Assembly (NCBI RefSeq): GCF_026130175.1
Contig: NZ_JAIGNI010000005.1
Location: 1-64,000 of the forward strand
Length of the DNA: 64,000 nucleotides
Reading direction: 5' to 3'
DNA from: Lyngbya sp. CCAP 1446/10
GTDB taxonomy: Bacteria > Cyanobacteriota > Cyanobacteriia > Cyanobacteriales > Microcoleaceae
Under the pieces are notes generated by a model. That model had not been told where the DNA came from. It saw only the letters and a list, made by a program, of their open reading frames with translations, and made no database searches. Numbering within the stretch: position 1 is the first letter of the stretch; each line of letters begins with the position of its first letter. The translations under genes and the position numbers were made by a program. This document shows, one piece after another, positions 17,301 through 24,734 of the stretch.

Positions 17301-18675
17301 TTTGGAAGTCATCAAAACTACTCTTGACGAGCAATTATCACCGCTGGAAATTGCATCCACAGCTTTGCATGAGCAACTCGCGCAACTTCAAGCAGAATTG
17401 AGCGATATTACCGCTCAACTCCAACAACAGCAGCCAACAGCAGAGTTAATTGTAGAGAGAAATTGGTGGAAATCAGCATGGCAAACTATCCCGGATCAAT
17501 ATCAGCCGGAAGTCCCCAGTACCGGATTATTCAGCGTAGATTTTTTAAGCAAAATCAAGCGTTTATTCAAACATTGGCAGCGGGAATTAGAACAAGAAGA
17601 AATAGCCCTCAAGCGTTCTCAAAACTTTGTCACAGATTGGATTGAAAAACTCCGCAATCCATCGGAAAAAGACCGCAATGATTTAAAGCAAATTTATATT
17701 GACAACGCCAACGTGATCGGCATTACCTGCGTGCAAGCTGCGAGTTTCGATTTTAGCAAAAACTTTCCCAGCTTTGATGCAGTGATTATTGACGAAGTTA
17801 GTAAATGCACTCCACCAGAGTTATTAATTCCCGCTTTGAAGGGCAGAAAATTAGTATTGGTGGGCGATCACAGGCAATTGCCGCCGATGTTTAATCAAAG
17901 TACGATCGACGATATCGCCGAAGACATTGGTTGTACGGGAGATGAACTTAGTTTTATCAAAGAATCGCTGTTCAAAATATTGTTTGAAAGTGCTGGCGAC
18001 GGTATCAAAAAAATGCTGACAACTCAATACCGAATGCACCCGCAAATTATGGGCGCAATCAATCAGTTTTACCAGCAAAAGCTCAATTGTGGGATTCTGG
18101 AAGCAGACACGAGACGCGCGCACCATCTCGCAGGTGACATCATTAAAGAACACAATCATATCCTATGGGTAAAAACGCCGGTGGGACAAGGGTTTGAAGA
18201 GGGAAAACAGGGCACTTCGCGGTTGAATGTGAAGGAGATTGATGCGATCGAGCTTTTATGCGAACAGATGGAAACCGCTTGGCGGCCTAAAATGGTAGAG
18301 GGTGAACCGCCGAAGGAAATCGGGATTATCACTTTTTACGGTGCTCAATTGAACGCAATTAAAGATAGAATCGCCGCCGAAAGATTCCCTTCTTTGAGTA
18401 TCCGCACTGGTACGGTTGACATATTTCAAGGCATGGAAAGACCTGTGATTATTGTCAGCACAGTGTGCAATAATATTAGGGGCGATATTGGATTTGCTAA
18501 GGAACCGGAACGGGTGAATGTGGCTTTTTCCCGTGCTCAAGAATTGCTGATAGTTGTCGGCTGTCACGATTTATTTACCCAACAAACAGGTACTGTCGGA
18601 AAAATGTATCAGGAAGTTTCAAAAATGGTGCGTCACTGCGGAGGTTTTGTAGATGTTGCTAGCGTCATCGGCTAA
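14371..18675 (+). CDS. Large SF1 (Upf1/Dna2-like) helicase with long inserted coiled coil
   Basis: 1434 residues. Helicase motif I is [10 protein letters not shown] at about 381 and motif II VIIDEVSKC at about 1139. Then come GDHRQLPP (about 1165), TQYRMHP (about 1219), TVDIFQGMERP (about 1350) and RVNVAFSRAQELLIVVG (about 1380), as in Upf1/Dna2/SMUBP2-type SF1 helicases. Between motifs I and II are about 750 residues rich in Gln/Leu/Glu, probably a long coiled coil. An N-terminal region of about 360 residues is not recognised. The next gene overlaps its end by 23 bp, so the two form an operon. Substrate and role are unknown; transport of nucleic acid or phage defence are possibilities only. 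Confidence 0.85.
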   Translation: MPSLVAEDWGYKFSGDRTINKFIGQVEGDAALAKYCDWECRDRAELLMSEIAGKSHSLFYVRRQKVNERFSEEEIWELILATDGDYFELPELLQKADRTLRLLATVRIEDGIGGLKLLDAGLVAVPRGRKDGYVLPVQLRLLPKSRSPIPAKSIARVQQMPFWDDRHIPSTEQLKVWHTFLNVEKRIAEARQFCVPFRAHNYGSGFKIVTFEIDRNSATLDGYDENPLQIGDFRERLKKARNEDIILFDSPPGSRSGRDGETLGSIAEIEFDHGKLRIKLDVDLGDRLAGGRYQLPKQGFLYFEAAGDISQIDRKKKALKMLTDGRAQNPYLSEFLFDSSQARIPDKLVKLDREDLLNRNANDDQLAAVEMVLSARDLILIQGPPGTGKTTVIAEICYQIARKGGKTLIASQANLAVDNALSRLVHNPAIRALRKGKAHKVQEEGQPFLEENAIGTWLQNTATDCEQKLSQRQINVTSLRQLLADFDRFNPYSAAERAFFKGLKHLHDSQADIEERLSVQSAAYQLSLTAKSEIASLVDGLANLLSAPDVNWESSEIAEFMPKLKPYSEGNVLVENFMANVRICVNHAIQIGFDRPMCGAFGIAVWLRETVAPQLSEFKTACDRAEDVCHAMSGVAESLRVSRQLSDAVNQLQLGDKQNQTHRHNLEQKIQNLELRKTEIAAVVVAVAGWIETADTGLYEVVKACWETGAMLTDDMVELPAGLLKIARQLKMPIVPPKCKVSLPDLERLRQALSHEATAGFKDIQGQQFRFSEFLHLNLSQTPIVLTAGDRTQWQQLAKDFASYTQVSPSQRKFIIEKASTFLANIQQFYSESLQPNQIQATFDRLVKELLHSILGNARQCIVPLKTETEQQLIKQQQLLDKIGQTVSQQQISAAQVQVETAQQEANLKISEVTNLLQAIVELPNVPEKLRILASQYLAQKSNIWEQPQHFVKQIDVWKTSLIQLEKSIADLDPFAILEVIKTTLDEQLSPLEIASTALHEQLAQLQAELSDITAQLQQQQPTAELIVERNWWKSAWQTIPDQYQPEVPSTGLFSVDFLSKIKRLFKHWQRELEQEEIALKRSQNFVTDWIEKLRNPSEKDRNDLKQIYIDNANVIGITCVQAASFDFSKNFPSFDAVIIDEVSKCTPPELLIPALKGRKLVLVGDHRQLPPMFNQSTIDDIAEDIGCTGDELSFIKESLFKILFESAGDGIKKMLTTQYRMHPQIMGAINQFYQQKLNCGILEADTRRAHHLAGDIIKEHNHILWVKTPVGQGFEEGKQGTSRLNVKEIDAIELLCEQMETAWRPKMVEGEPPKEIGIITFYGAQLNAIKDRIAAERFPSLSIRTGTVDIFQGMERPVIIVSTVCNNIRGDIGFAKEPERVNVAFSRAQELLIVVGCHDLFTQQTGTVGKMYQEVSKMVRHCGGFVDVASVIG

Positions 18676-19594
18676 ACAAATTGACGCGAATTTAAGTTCG
18701 CTAGCCCAACAAATTGAGCAGGAAAACTCTGGTTTGTCAGTGTTGGCGGCGCGTCAATTCCGCTTTGCAATTCGCCAAACTCCGCTGGAAGTGGCGATTA
18801 GTGAACCGCGCGAGTTTAATGTGTTGGAAGAGTTTATTTTGCGGGCTGGTGTTGAGTTTGATCCTGCGCCGACTTTGCAGGAGTTGGCGGATTTGCTGGG
18901 GTTGGATCAGGTTTTTGTGAAAACTACGGCGACGAATTTGGTTAATTTGGAGATTTTGGAGGTGGCGGATAATGGTAAAATTGCGTTAGCGAAGCCCGCC
19001 CCTACGGGAGGCTCATCAACGAAGATGATCGCACCTTTAGGCAAAGATTTTTTCGATCAAGGTGCGGTTAGTCGATCGCACATTCAATCAATTTACGCGA
19101 TTTCCGATCCGTTAAATCAAACTCTTACCTTCAAATTCGATGCTTTAGCCGCAGAATCGGTCAACTTACCAGATTTAGCAGATTTCGTATCGCTCGAACA
19201 TAAAATTACCGACCTTGCCAATTTAAGTCTAGCAGAAATCCAGCCGCTGATCCAAGCTTCCGGCCTAGGGATTCACGTCCCAGAAAACGGCAAAATCGTG
19301 TCTCAGTGCGATGTCGTGGGCGATGATTTGGATATTTGGCAAATTGTATCAGTTTTTGTGTTGCTGGATGCGATCGAAAATCAAACTACCATCCAAGCCA
19401 GACAGGGAAAGCAAATATTAGAAACAGCATCAAATCGGCTGAATGAGCTCGAATCTCAGCAGAAATTGTTGAATGAATTGTGCAAATCAATCGCAGACAT
19501 CGCACAGCCAGAATCAGAGACAATCCCGGTTCCGAAAACTCGCAAAAAGTCATCAACGAAGAAACGCAAGGAAATGGAGTCGGGAAACAAGTAA
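18653..19594 (+). CDS. Helicase-linked protein of unknown function (possible winged helix)
   Basis: 313 residues, not assigned to a family. Residues about 75-115 (APTLQELADLLGLDQVFVKTTATNLVNLEILEV) look like a winged-helix DNA-binding region. The C-terminus (about 235-300) is helical with possible coiled coil and ends in a very basic tail (KTRKKSSTKKRKE), suited to nucleic acid binding. A good GGAGG lies 8 bp before the ATG inside the helicase gene, and the 23-bp overlap makes co-translation likely. It is probably a partner or loading factor of the helicase; this rests on position only. Confidence 0.75.
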   Translation: MLLASSAKQIDANLSSLAQQIEQENSGLSVLAARQFRFAIRQTPLEVAISEPREFNVLEEFILRAGVEFDPAPTLQELADLLGLDQVFVKTTATNLVNLEILEVADNGKIALAKPAPTGGSSTKMIAPLGKDFFDQGAVSRSHIQSIYAISDPLNQTLTFKFDALAAESVNLPDLADFVSLEHKITDLANLSLAEIQPLIQASGLGIHVPENGKIVSQCDVVGDDLDIWQIVSVFVLLDAIENQTTIQARQGKQILETASNRLNELESQQKLLNELCKSIADIAQPESETIPVPKTRKKSSTKKRKEMESGNK

Positions 19595-19595
19595 T

Positions 19596-19660
19596 ATTCG
19601 GACTAAAGTCCTCACTACGAAACTGTTTGTAGTGCGGACTGAAGTCCACATTGGCTAAAA
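19596..19660. repeat. GGACTAAAGTCCTCACTAC dispersed palindrome pair
   Basis: GGACTAAAGTCCTCACTACGA and, inverted and diverged, TAGTGCGGACTGAAGTCC. A second pair lies at 43264-43335. It follows the helicase operon and could act as a terminator-like cruciform. Confidence 0.7.
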
Positions 19661-19688
19661 AATATTGAGAAACTTAGTCTTTTACTGA

Positions 19689-19717
19689 TTGACAATATAC
19701 TGTGATTTTGCTATAAT
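19689..19717 (+). promoter_or_regulatory. Consensus promoter of xisHI
   Basis: TTGACA (19689-19694), exactly 17 bp, then TATAAT (19712-19717): a perfect match to the housekeeping sigma consensus. The start of transcription would be near 19724, about 29 nt before the xisH start codon. Confidence 0.8.
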
Positions 19718-19752
19718 TTGTAGTTGTATGCGATCGTGCTGAGATTAAATTT

Positions 19753-20169
19753 GTGTCCGCCAAAGATACCTTCCACGAATCCGTAAAGAGATCTCTTGAA
19801 AAAGAACAGTGGGTGATTACTGCAGATCCACTAAGGTTTAAGTTTGGTAATATTAAATTTCAGGTCGATTTGGGAGCAGAAAGGTTAGTCGCAGCGGAGC
19901 GAGGAGGGGAGAAAATTGCAGTCGAAATCAAAAGCTTCCTCAATCCCTCTGTGATTACAGACTTTTATGCTGCATTGGGACAATTTCTAAGTTATCGGCT
20001 AGGTCTGGCATCTGTTGAACCTAATCGGAAATTATACTTAGCAGTACCAATTGACGTGTATAAAACATTTTTTCAGTCTGAATTTACTCAAGCTGCGGTA
20101 CAACAGTATCAGGTATTTCTAATCGTATACGATTCAAAAAATGAGGTAATTGTGCAATGGACAAACTAG
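19753..20169 (+). CDS. xisH: XisH family protein
   Basis: 138 residues, starting at GTG. XisH was named as one of the factors controlling excision of the fdxN DNA element in Anabaena heterocysts, but the family is widespread in cyanobacteria without that element. The sequence has the feature of an endonuclease-like fold: VDLGAERLVAAERGGEKIAVEIKSF gives a D...E-x-K pattern. Its stop overlaps the start of xisI by 13 bp. No recombinase of the XisF type is seen nearby; the integrase at 2694 is of the tyrosine type. Confidence 0.9.
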   Translation: MSAKDTFHESVKRSLEKEQWVITADPLRFKFGNIKFQVDLGAERLVAAERGGEKIAVEIKSFLNPSVITDFYAALGQFLSYRLGLASVEPNRKLYLAVPIDVYKTFFQSEFTQAAVQQYQVFLIVYDSKNEVIVQWTN

Positions 20170-20492
20170 CTCAATATCGTCAATACGTTCAGACATTAAT
20201 CACCCGTTATGCCGAAGATGATGTTTCTGATGATGAAGTCGAAGTGCAACTTATCTGCGACACAGAACGAGATCATTATCAGTGGATGAATGTCGGCTGG
20301 GAACACTTAACCCGGATTTATCAAACCATCATTCACATTGATATAAAAGATGGAAAAATCTGGCTTCAACAAAATTTGACAGAGGAAAATCCAGCGGAGG
20401 AATTAGTTGAAATGGGAGTGCCAAGAGAGGATATCGTTTTGGGATTGCAACCGCCATACAAACGACCATATACTGATTACGGTGTAGCCTAA
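20157..20492 (+). CDS. xisI: XisI family protein
   Basis: 111 residues with the family pattern: LICDTERDHYQWMNVGW, then RIYQTIIHIDIKDGKIWLQQN, and the end MGVPREDIVLGLQPPYKRPYT. XisI always pairs with XisH; the biochemical role of either is not settled. It overlaps xisH by 13 bp, so the two are made together, as toxin-antitoxin partners are. The stop codon is followed directly by three CAGTTGA heptamers. Confidence 0.92.
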   Translation: MDKLAQYRQYVQTLITRYAEDDVSDDEVEVQLICDTERDHYQWMNVGWEHLTRIYQTIIHIDIKDGKIWLQQNLTEENPAEELVEMGVPREDIVLGLQPPYKRPYTDYGVA

Positions 20493-20517
20493 ACAGTTGA
20501 CAGTTGACAGTTGACAG
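20493..20517. repeat. CAGTTGA heptamers after the xisI stop
   Basis: Three tandem units begin at the base after the xisI stop codon. Confidence 0.85.
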
Positions 20518-20599
20518 ATCTCCACTTAATATAGGGCGCGTCTCTTGGGAAAATCCCAATTATTTTGCATTCGCTTCTGTGACGCACCCTACAATAATC

Positions 20600-21871
20600 C
20601 TACTGAGCTTTAACGCATTTCAGCATCCGCAAAGTAGCCGCCGCCGCGTAATTCCGCTTTGCCGAATCATCGGGAGCAAAACGAGTTCCAACTTCATTGA
20701 GAGACGAAGCCACACCACAATAAGCAGACATTTGAGTAATAATAGCAGCAGCCCAATGATTCTGAGTATCCGCAAAAGTTTTTGGAGGCTGCTTACCAAT
20801 TAAATTAGGCTGCAATCCCCGCGCCGACAAACCAAATTCTGAGGCTCTTCGTAGCACAGCCATCAATTCAGCGCGAGTCACCGGCTGCGTAGGTTTAAAA
20901 GTTCCATCTTTATAGCCGCTAACTATCTTATTATCCCGTGCAAATAGAATTTTTGCCGCGCTCCAGCGCGTGCTATCAACATCGCTGTAGGGACGGGTGG
21001 AAACATTGCTAGAAAATGTGATGTTAGCACCTTGTATTCCTTTCAATGATTCTAATACTAAAGATACCAATTGCTCTCTGGTAACAGCAAGTTGTGGCCG
21101 AAAGGTATTATCTTGAGCAAATCCAGCTACAAATCCTAGCGCCACAGCTTCTTTAATTTCGGAAGCGTAGATATCGCTAGCAATATCTCCGAATGTATTC
21201 CCGCCAGTATTCCCGCCAGTATTTCCTCCGGTATTTCCTCCGGTATTTCCTCCGGTATTTCCTCCGGTATTTCCTCCGGTATTTCCTCCGGTATTTCCTC
21301 CGGTATTTCCAGTTTCTCCCGGTGCGGGTTGACTGCTAGTAAAATAAAAGTGACCTAATATTTTGCCTTGGTAAGCTCTTTTACTGAAGCGCCAAGCGGG
21401 ATCGAGGGTGATTTTCATGAAGCCGTTATTGTCGCCGTTTGTGCGGCCGATAATTATCGGTTGAGTGTCGTTAGGATCGATGGGAGTTCCCATTAGTAAA
21501 ACGTTGCCGTCAACGACTTGCAAACTTAGGCTATATTTTAATGCTAAATCGGTGCCGGCCATGCGGATAGAAAAGCCGTTGCTGTCTGTGGCGCGGCCGC
21601 AAATGCCGGTGAAATCAAAAGTAGCTAATAACGGATTGACTACGACGGGATTAGAGCCGCTTTCGCTCCAGCACTTGCGTCTGTCTGTGACCTGTTCTAC
21701 AATTAGTAATTGGTAGCCGGTCAGACCGCCCGGTTGGGCGATCGCAATTACTCGATCTTGGTTAATTTCGGTTTCGTCAAAAGTATATGCTTTCGCCGGA
21801 GCGATCGCGCCAAGTGTTAAAATTGCTGAACCGACAAGTGCGGCCGCTGTTCGTACCAGTGAATGTTTCAT
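20600..21871 (-). CDS. Secreted DUF3747/SLH-domain protein
   Basis: 423 residues. A signal peptide (1-28, ending APAKA) leads to a conserved cyanobacterial N-terminal domain of the DUF3747 type (about 30-185, with the Cys pair in RRKCWSE and FTGICGRA). Then comes a linker of nine or so Thr-Gly-Gly-Asn repeats (about 190-228), and finally SLH repeats (about 229-400) of the AVALGFVAGFAQDNTFRPQLAVTREQ type. SLH domains usually attach proteins to peptidoglycan-linked polymers, so it is probably an envelope protein. It is convergent with xisI. Confidence 0.85.
   Translation of the reverse strand: MKHSLVRTAAALVGSAILTLGAIAPAKAYTFDETEINQDRVIAIAQPGGLTGYQLLIVEQVTDRRKCWSESGSNPVVVNPLLATFDFTGICGRATDSNGFSIRMAGTDLALKYSLSLQVVDGNVLLMGTPIDPNDTQPIIIGRTNGDNNGFMKITLDPAWRFSKRAYQGKILGHFYFTSSQPAPGETGNTGGNTGGNTGGNTGGNTGGNTGGNTGGNTGGNTGGNTFGDIASDIYASEIKEAVALGFVAGFAQDNTFRPQLAVTREQLVSLVLESLKGIQGANITFSSNVSTRPYSDVDSTRWSAAKILFARDNKIVSGYKDGTFKPTQPVTRAELMAVLRRASEFGLSARGLQPNLIGKQPPKTFADTQNHWAAAIITQMSAYCGVASSLNEVGTRFAPDDSAKRNYAAAATLRMLKCVKAQ
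21197..21312. repeat. 12-bp tandem repeat inside the SLH gene
   Basis: About nine copies of a 12-bp unit (plus strand TTTCCTCCGGTA). In the minus-strand reading frame it encodes the Gly-Asn-Thr-Gly linker. Most units are identical at DNA level, so the copy number is likely to vary between strains. Confidence 0.9.
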
Positions 21872-22118
21872 AGTTTTTCCCTATTTACCCCTTGTTTTGA
21901 TGAGACCTATCTAGAATATGAAAAGGTCGCGCTGCTCAGACAACAAGATAGAATTTTACCATCTCTTGTTCCGGTGATGCTAAGTGCGATCGCGCAAATA
22001 TCATAAAATTGAATACGGTGCAGTTAAGTCTGATCTCCCTGGCCTCCCCTTCTCAAGGGGGCGACAAGAGTATTTTCTTGCATCCCTATTTTCAAGGGGG
22101 ATTTAGGGGAATATTCTT

Positions 22119-22153
22119 TAAAAAAATGGTGCGTTACACTTAGTTAACGCACC
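22119..22153 (-). terminator. Terminator of prs
   Basis: On the minus strand the 9-bp stem GGTGCGTTA/TAACGCACC (22153-22145, 22137-22129) is followed by ATTTTTTT. It lies 34 bp past the prs stop. The remaining gap to 21871 holds a CCCCCTTGAAAAGGGGG-like dispersed repeat (about 22040-22110) and no gene. Confidence 0.85.
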
Positions 22154-22186
22154 CTAAAATAAATATTGAAAAAATGCCTTTTATGC

Positions 22187-23179
22187 CTACCGGAACATAC
22201 TGCTCACAGAACTATCTTCGTGAATCCGCCAAATAGTTTCCCCTAGCAAATTCGCTACCGAAAGCACAGTTAATTGCTCAAAACGGTGCTCTTCAGGTAC
22301 AGGAATTGTATTCGTAACAATTACCTCTTCCAATAATCCGCTAGACAAACGCTCGATCGCCGGAGGTGAAAAAACCGCATGAGTAGCACAAGCATATACC
22401 TGTCTCGCACCCTCGCGGCGTAACAATCTTGCGCCTTCGGAAATCGTGCCCGCAGTATCGATCATATCGTCCACTAACACGGCTGTTTTGCCTCTGACAT
22501 CCCCGATGACGTTCATCACTTCGGCGACGTTGTGAGCTTGACGGCGCTTGTCAATAATTGCCAAGGGAGCATCGCCAAGCTTTTTAGCAAACGCTCTCGC
22601 CCTAGCGACTCCGCCAACATCCGGCGAAACCACAACAATATCCGTCAATTTCTTGCTCGCCAGATAATCCAAAAGCACTGGCGAACCGTAAACGTGATCG
22701 AAGGGAATGTCAAAATAACCTTGAATCTGAGCCGAGTGCAAATCCATCCCTAAAATGCGATTGGCCCCAGCTTCAGTAATCAAATTCGCGACCAACTTCG
22801 CAGTAATTGACTCTCTGCCGGCTGTTTTGCGGTCTGCTCTAGCATAGCCGTAGTAGGGAATCACCGCAGTAACTTGTCTTGCCGAAGCGCGACGACAAGC
22901 GTCGATCATAATTAACAATTCCATGAGGCGATCGTTTACCGGACAGCAAGTAGGCTGAATTAAGTAAACATCGCAACCCCGAATCGATTCTTGAATTTGA
23001 ACGTAGAGTTCCCCATCAGCAAACCGCTTGCGAACCATCGGCCCCAAATCGATCCCCAGATAGCGAGCCACCTCTTGGGCGAGGGGAACATTAGCAGAAC
23101 CGGAGAACAGTCGCAGACGGTCGTGAGCAGAAACTGGCGACTGGGGAAGCGGAAGCGGTAAAGTAGCAGAACGGATCAC
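22187..23179 (-). CDS. prs: Ribose-phosphate pyrophosphokinase
   Basis: 330 residues. PRPP synthetase makes 5-phosphoribosyl diphosphate from ribose 5-phosphate and ATP for nucleotides, histidine and tryptophan. Family motifs: LRLFSGSANVPLAQEVARYLG at the start, YGYARADRKTAGRE with the flexible-loop basic residues, GMDLHSAQIQGYFDIPFDH, and the PRPP-binding loop VLVDDMIDTAGTISEGA. A stretch of about 20 residues precedes the usual family start; an alternative start cannot be excluded. Single gene with its own terminator. Confidence 0.95.
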   Translation of the reverse strand: MIRSATLPLPLPQSPVSAHDRLRLFSGSANVPLAQEVARYLGIDLGPMVRKRFADGELYVQIQESIRGCDVYLIQPTCCPVNDRLMELLIMIDACRRASARQVTAVIPYYGYARADRKTAGRESITAKLVANLITEAGANRILGMDLHSAQIQGYFDIPFDHVYGSPVLLDYLASKKLTDIVVVSPDVGGVARARAFAKKLGDAPLAIIDKRRQAHNVAEVMNVIGDVRGKTAVLVDDMIDTAGTISEGARLLRREGARQVYACATHAVFSPPAIERLSSGLLEEVIVTNTIPVPEEHRFEQLTVLSVANLLGETIWRIHEDSSVSSMFR

Positions 23180-23488
23180 AGCAGGCCTCTTGCAAGACGT
23201 TTATTTTACCGTCATCTTACCATCGGAAACTAAAAATGTTCAGCCAACATTAGGATAGATTTTATGTTTAGGGTAGCGTTCGATCGCTAAAAATTCTGCC
23301 GATAGTCTATTTGGGGCCCAGACTCGAAGTGCAGCCGCCCCAAATTAGGTCAAAACCCGAAGACATTTGGGATCAAGGTGATCAAAATGCCACCAACAGG
23401 CAATAAACTTGCCAAAAACTGCAAAAACAGTTAAGAATCGGAAGTATACTCCAGATTTTGGATATTAGGGAAAGCAAGGTAGAAATCG

Positions 23489-23947
23489 ATGAGCTTAAGA
23501 GAACGGATTGACGCAGAAATCAAAGCAGCCATGAAGTCCAAGGACAAAGTTCGCTTGGAAACAGTTCGCGGCATCAAGAAAGTTATTCTCGAAAAAGAGG
23601 TCAGTCTGCGTCCTTCGGGGCAAGATACGCTGACAGAAGCTCAAGAATTGGAAATTTTGATGCAGATAGCGAAACAGCGCCGGGATTCGATCGATCAATA
23701 CCGCAAAGGTGGCCGCGAAGATTTAGTTGCACAAGAAGTGGCGGAGTTGGCAATTCTGGAAGAGTATTTGCCGGCGCAGATGTCAGATGAAGAGGTGAGT
23801 CAAGTCGTTGACGAGGTGATTGCCTCGGTGGGCGCTACTTCTGCAAAAGATATGGGCAAGGTGATGGGTAAGGCAATGCAGCAGCTTAAGGGCAAGGCAG
23901 ATGGTAACAGAATTCAAGACATGGTGAAAGCAAAGCTTAACAGTTGA
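23489..23947 (+). CDS. yqeY: GatB/YqeY domain protein
   Basis: 152 residues covering the whole YqeY family: MSLRERIDAEIKAAMKSKDKVRLETVRGIKKVI at the start and the C-terminal helices YLPAQMSDEEVSQVVDEVI and DMGKVMGKAMQQLKGKADG. The domain resembles the tRNA-binding tail of the GatB amidotransferase subunit; the exact role of the free-standing protein is unknown. Notably, the last codons AAC AGT TGA are already part of the CAGTTGA heptamer array that follows, so the repeat supplies the stop codon. Confidence 0.92.
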   Translation: MSLRERIDAEIKAAMKSKDKVRLETVRGIKKVILEKEVSLRPSGQDTLTEAQELEILMQIAKQRRDSIDQYRKGGREDLVAQEVAELAILEEYLPAQMSDEEVSQVVDEVIASVGATSAKDMGKVMGKAMQQLKGKADGNRIQDMVKAKLNS

Positions 23948-24004
23948 CAGTTGACAGTTGACAGTTGGCAGTTGGGAGTTGGGAGTTGGGAGTTGGGAGT
24001 TGGG
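23939..24004. repeat. CAGTTGA / GGAGTTG heptamer array
   Basis: Four CAGTTGA-like units grade into five GGAGTTG units. The first unit contains the yqeY stop codon. Confidence 0.85.
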
Positions 24005-24164
24005 AAGAATGTAGCAGCAAATCTCCTAATTTTTCGCTTTTGCGATCGCCCAAATAAACGAAATATCGGGGCAAACCCCCTGTGGTTGCCCATTCTTCTC
24101 GATCGCCCACAAAAACCCGATTTCTCAAAGTCGCTCAAAAAAATGTAAAATGCTAACTTTGGTC

Positions 24165-24734
24165 GGGACTGGGAACTACAAGCAGTGAAGTAGGATCTTG
24201 AGCATTAAAGATTTAGGGCGGTTGAAACCGCCGTCCGTCTAGCGATCGCCTATTTTTTAACTTAATTGGCGTAAGTCCCACGCTGTAATTGTACTCAATT
24301 CAGCGCTGGGATATAAGCCAAACAAAGTCAGTGAATTTCTCACAAAAAGATGGTATGATATAAGTGGTTGCGACCCACCCACTCGACTGCGAACAAGAGG
24401 CTACAGCAGCAGTAATATGCTTGGCCTCGGACAACTGCGAGAGAAAGGGGGAAAAGACAGACCGCTGGTTATTGCGATACGTCCCAATGTGAAATACAAT
24501 CCAAGTTTGTCATACGAAATAGTTTTTTGCCTTGGGAAACAGGGCTTCTGCGTGGGTTCCCTACGAAGGGATAAAGGCTGTAAAGCCAGAGATGCTGTGT
24601 AAGACTTGGATCGTCTTTGGTGACGAATATTCAGCAATGGATATCCCCAACAGAGCAACGGCAAACGAGACACGAAGCCTACACGCTCACCGTAAGGTTA
24701 GTGTTAGGTATTTCACCAATTTCTACTTAAACTT
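24165..24734. other. 570 bp without a recognisable gene, upstream of a kinase gene
   Basis: No convincing protein is found on either strand. Short open frames have no family features or good ribosome-binding sites. A GGCGGTTGAAACCGCC palindrome lies at about 24219-24234. From about 24370 the sequence is of balanced composition with small self-complementary stretches (GGCTGTAAAGCC at about 24566), and could be a leader, an unrecognised RNA or a decayed gene. Confidence 0.5.

Noticed and set aside
24370-24734. Remnant of an IS200/IS605 or group II intron element
   Set aside because: I looked for TnpB zinc-finger residues and an intron domain V and could not support either.
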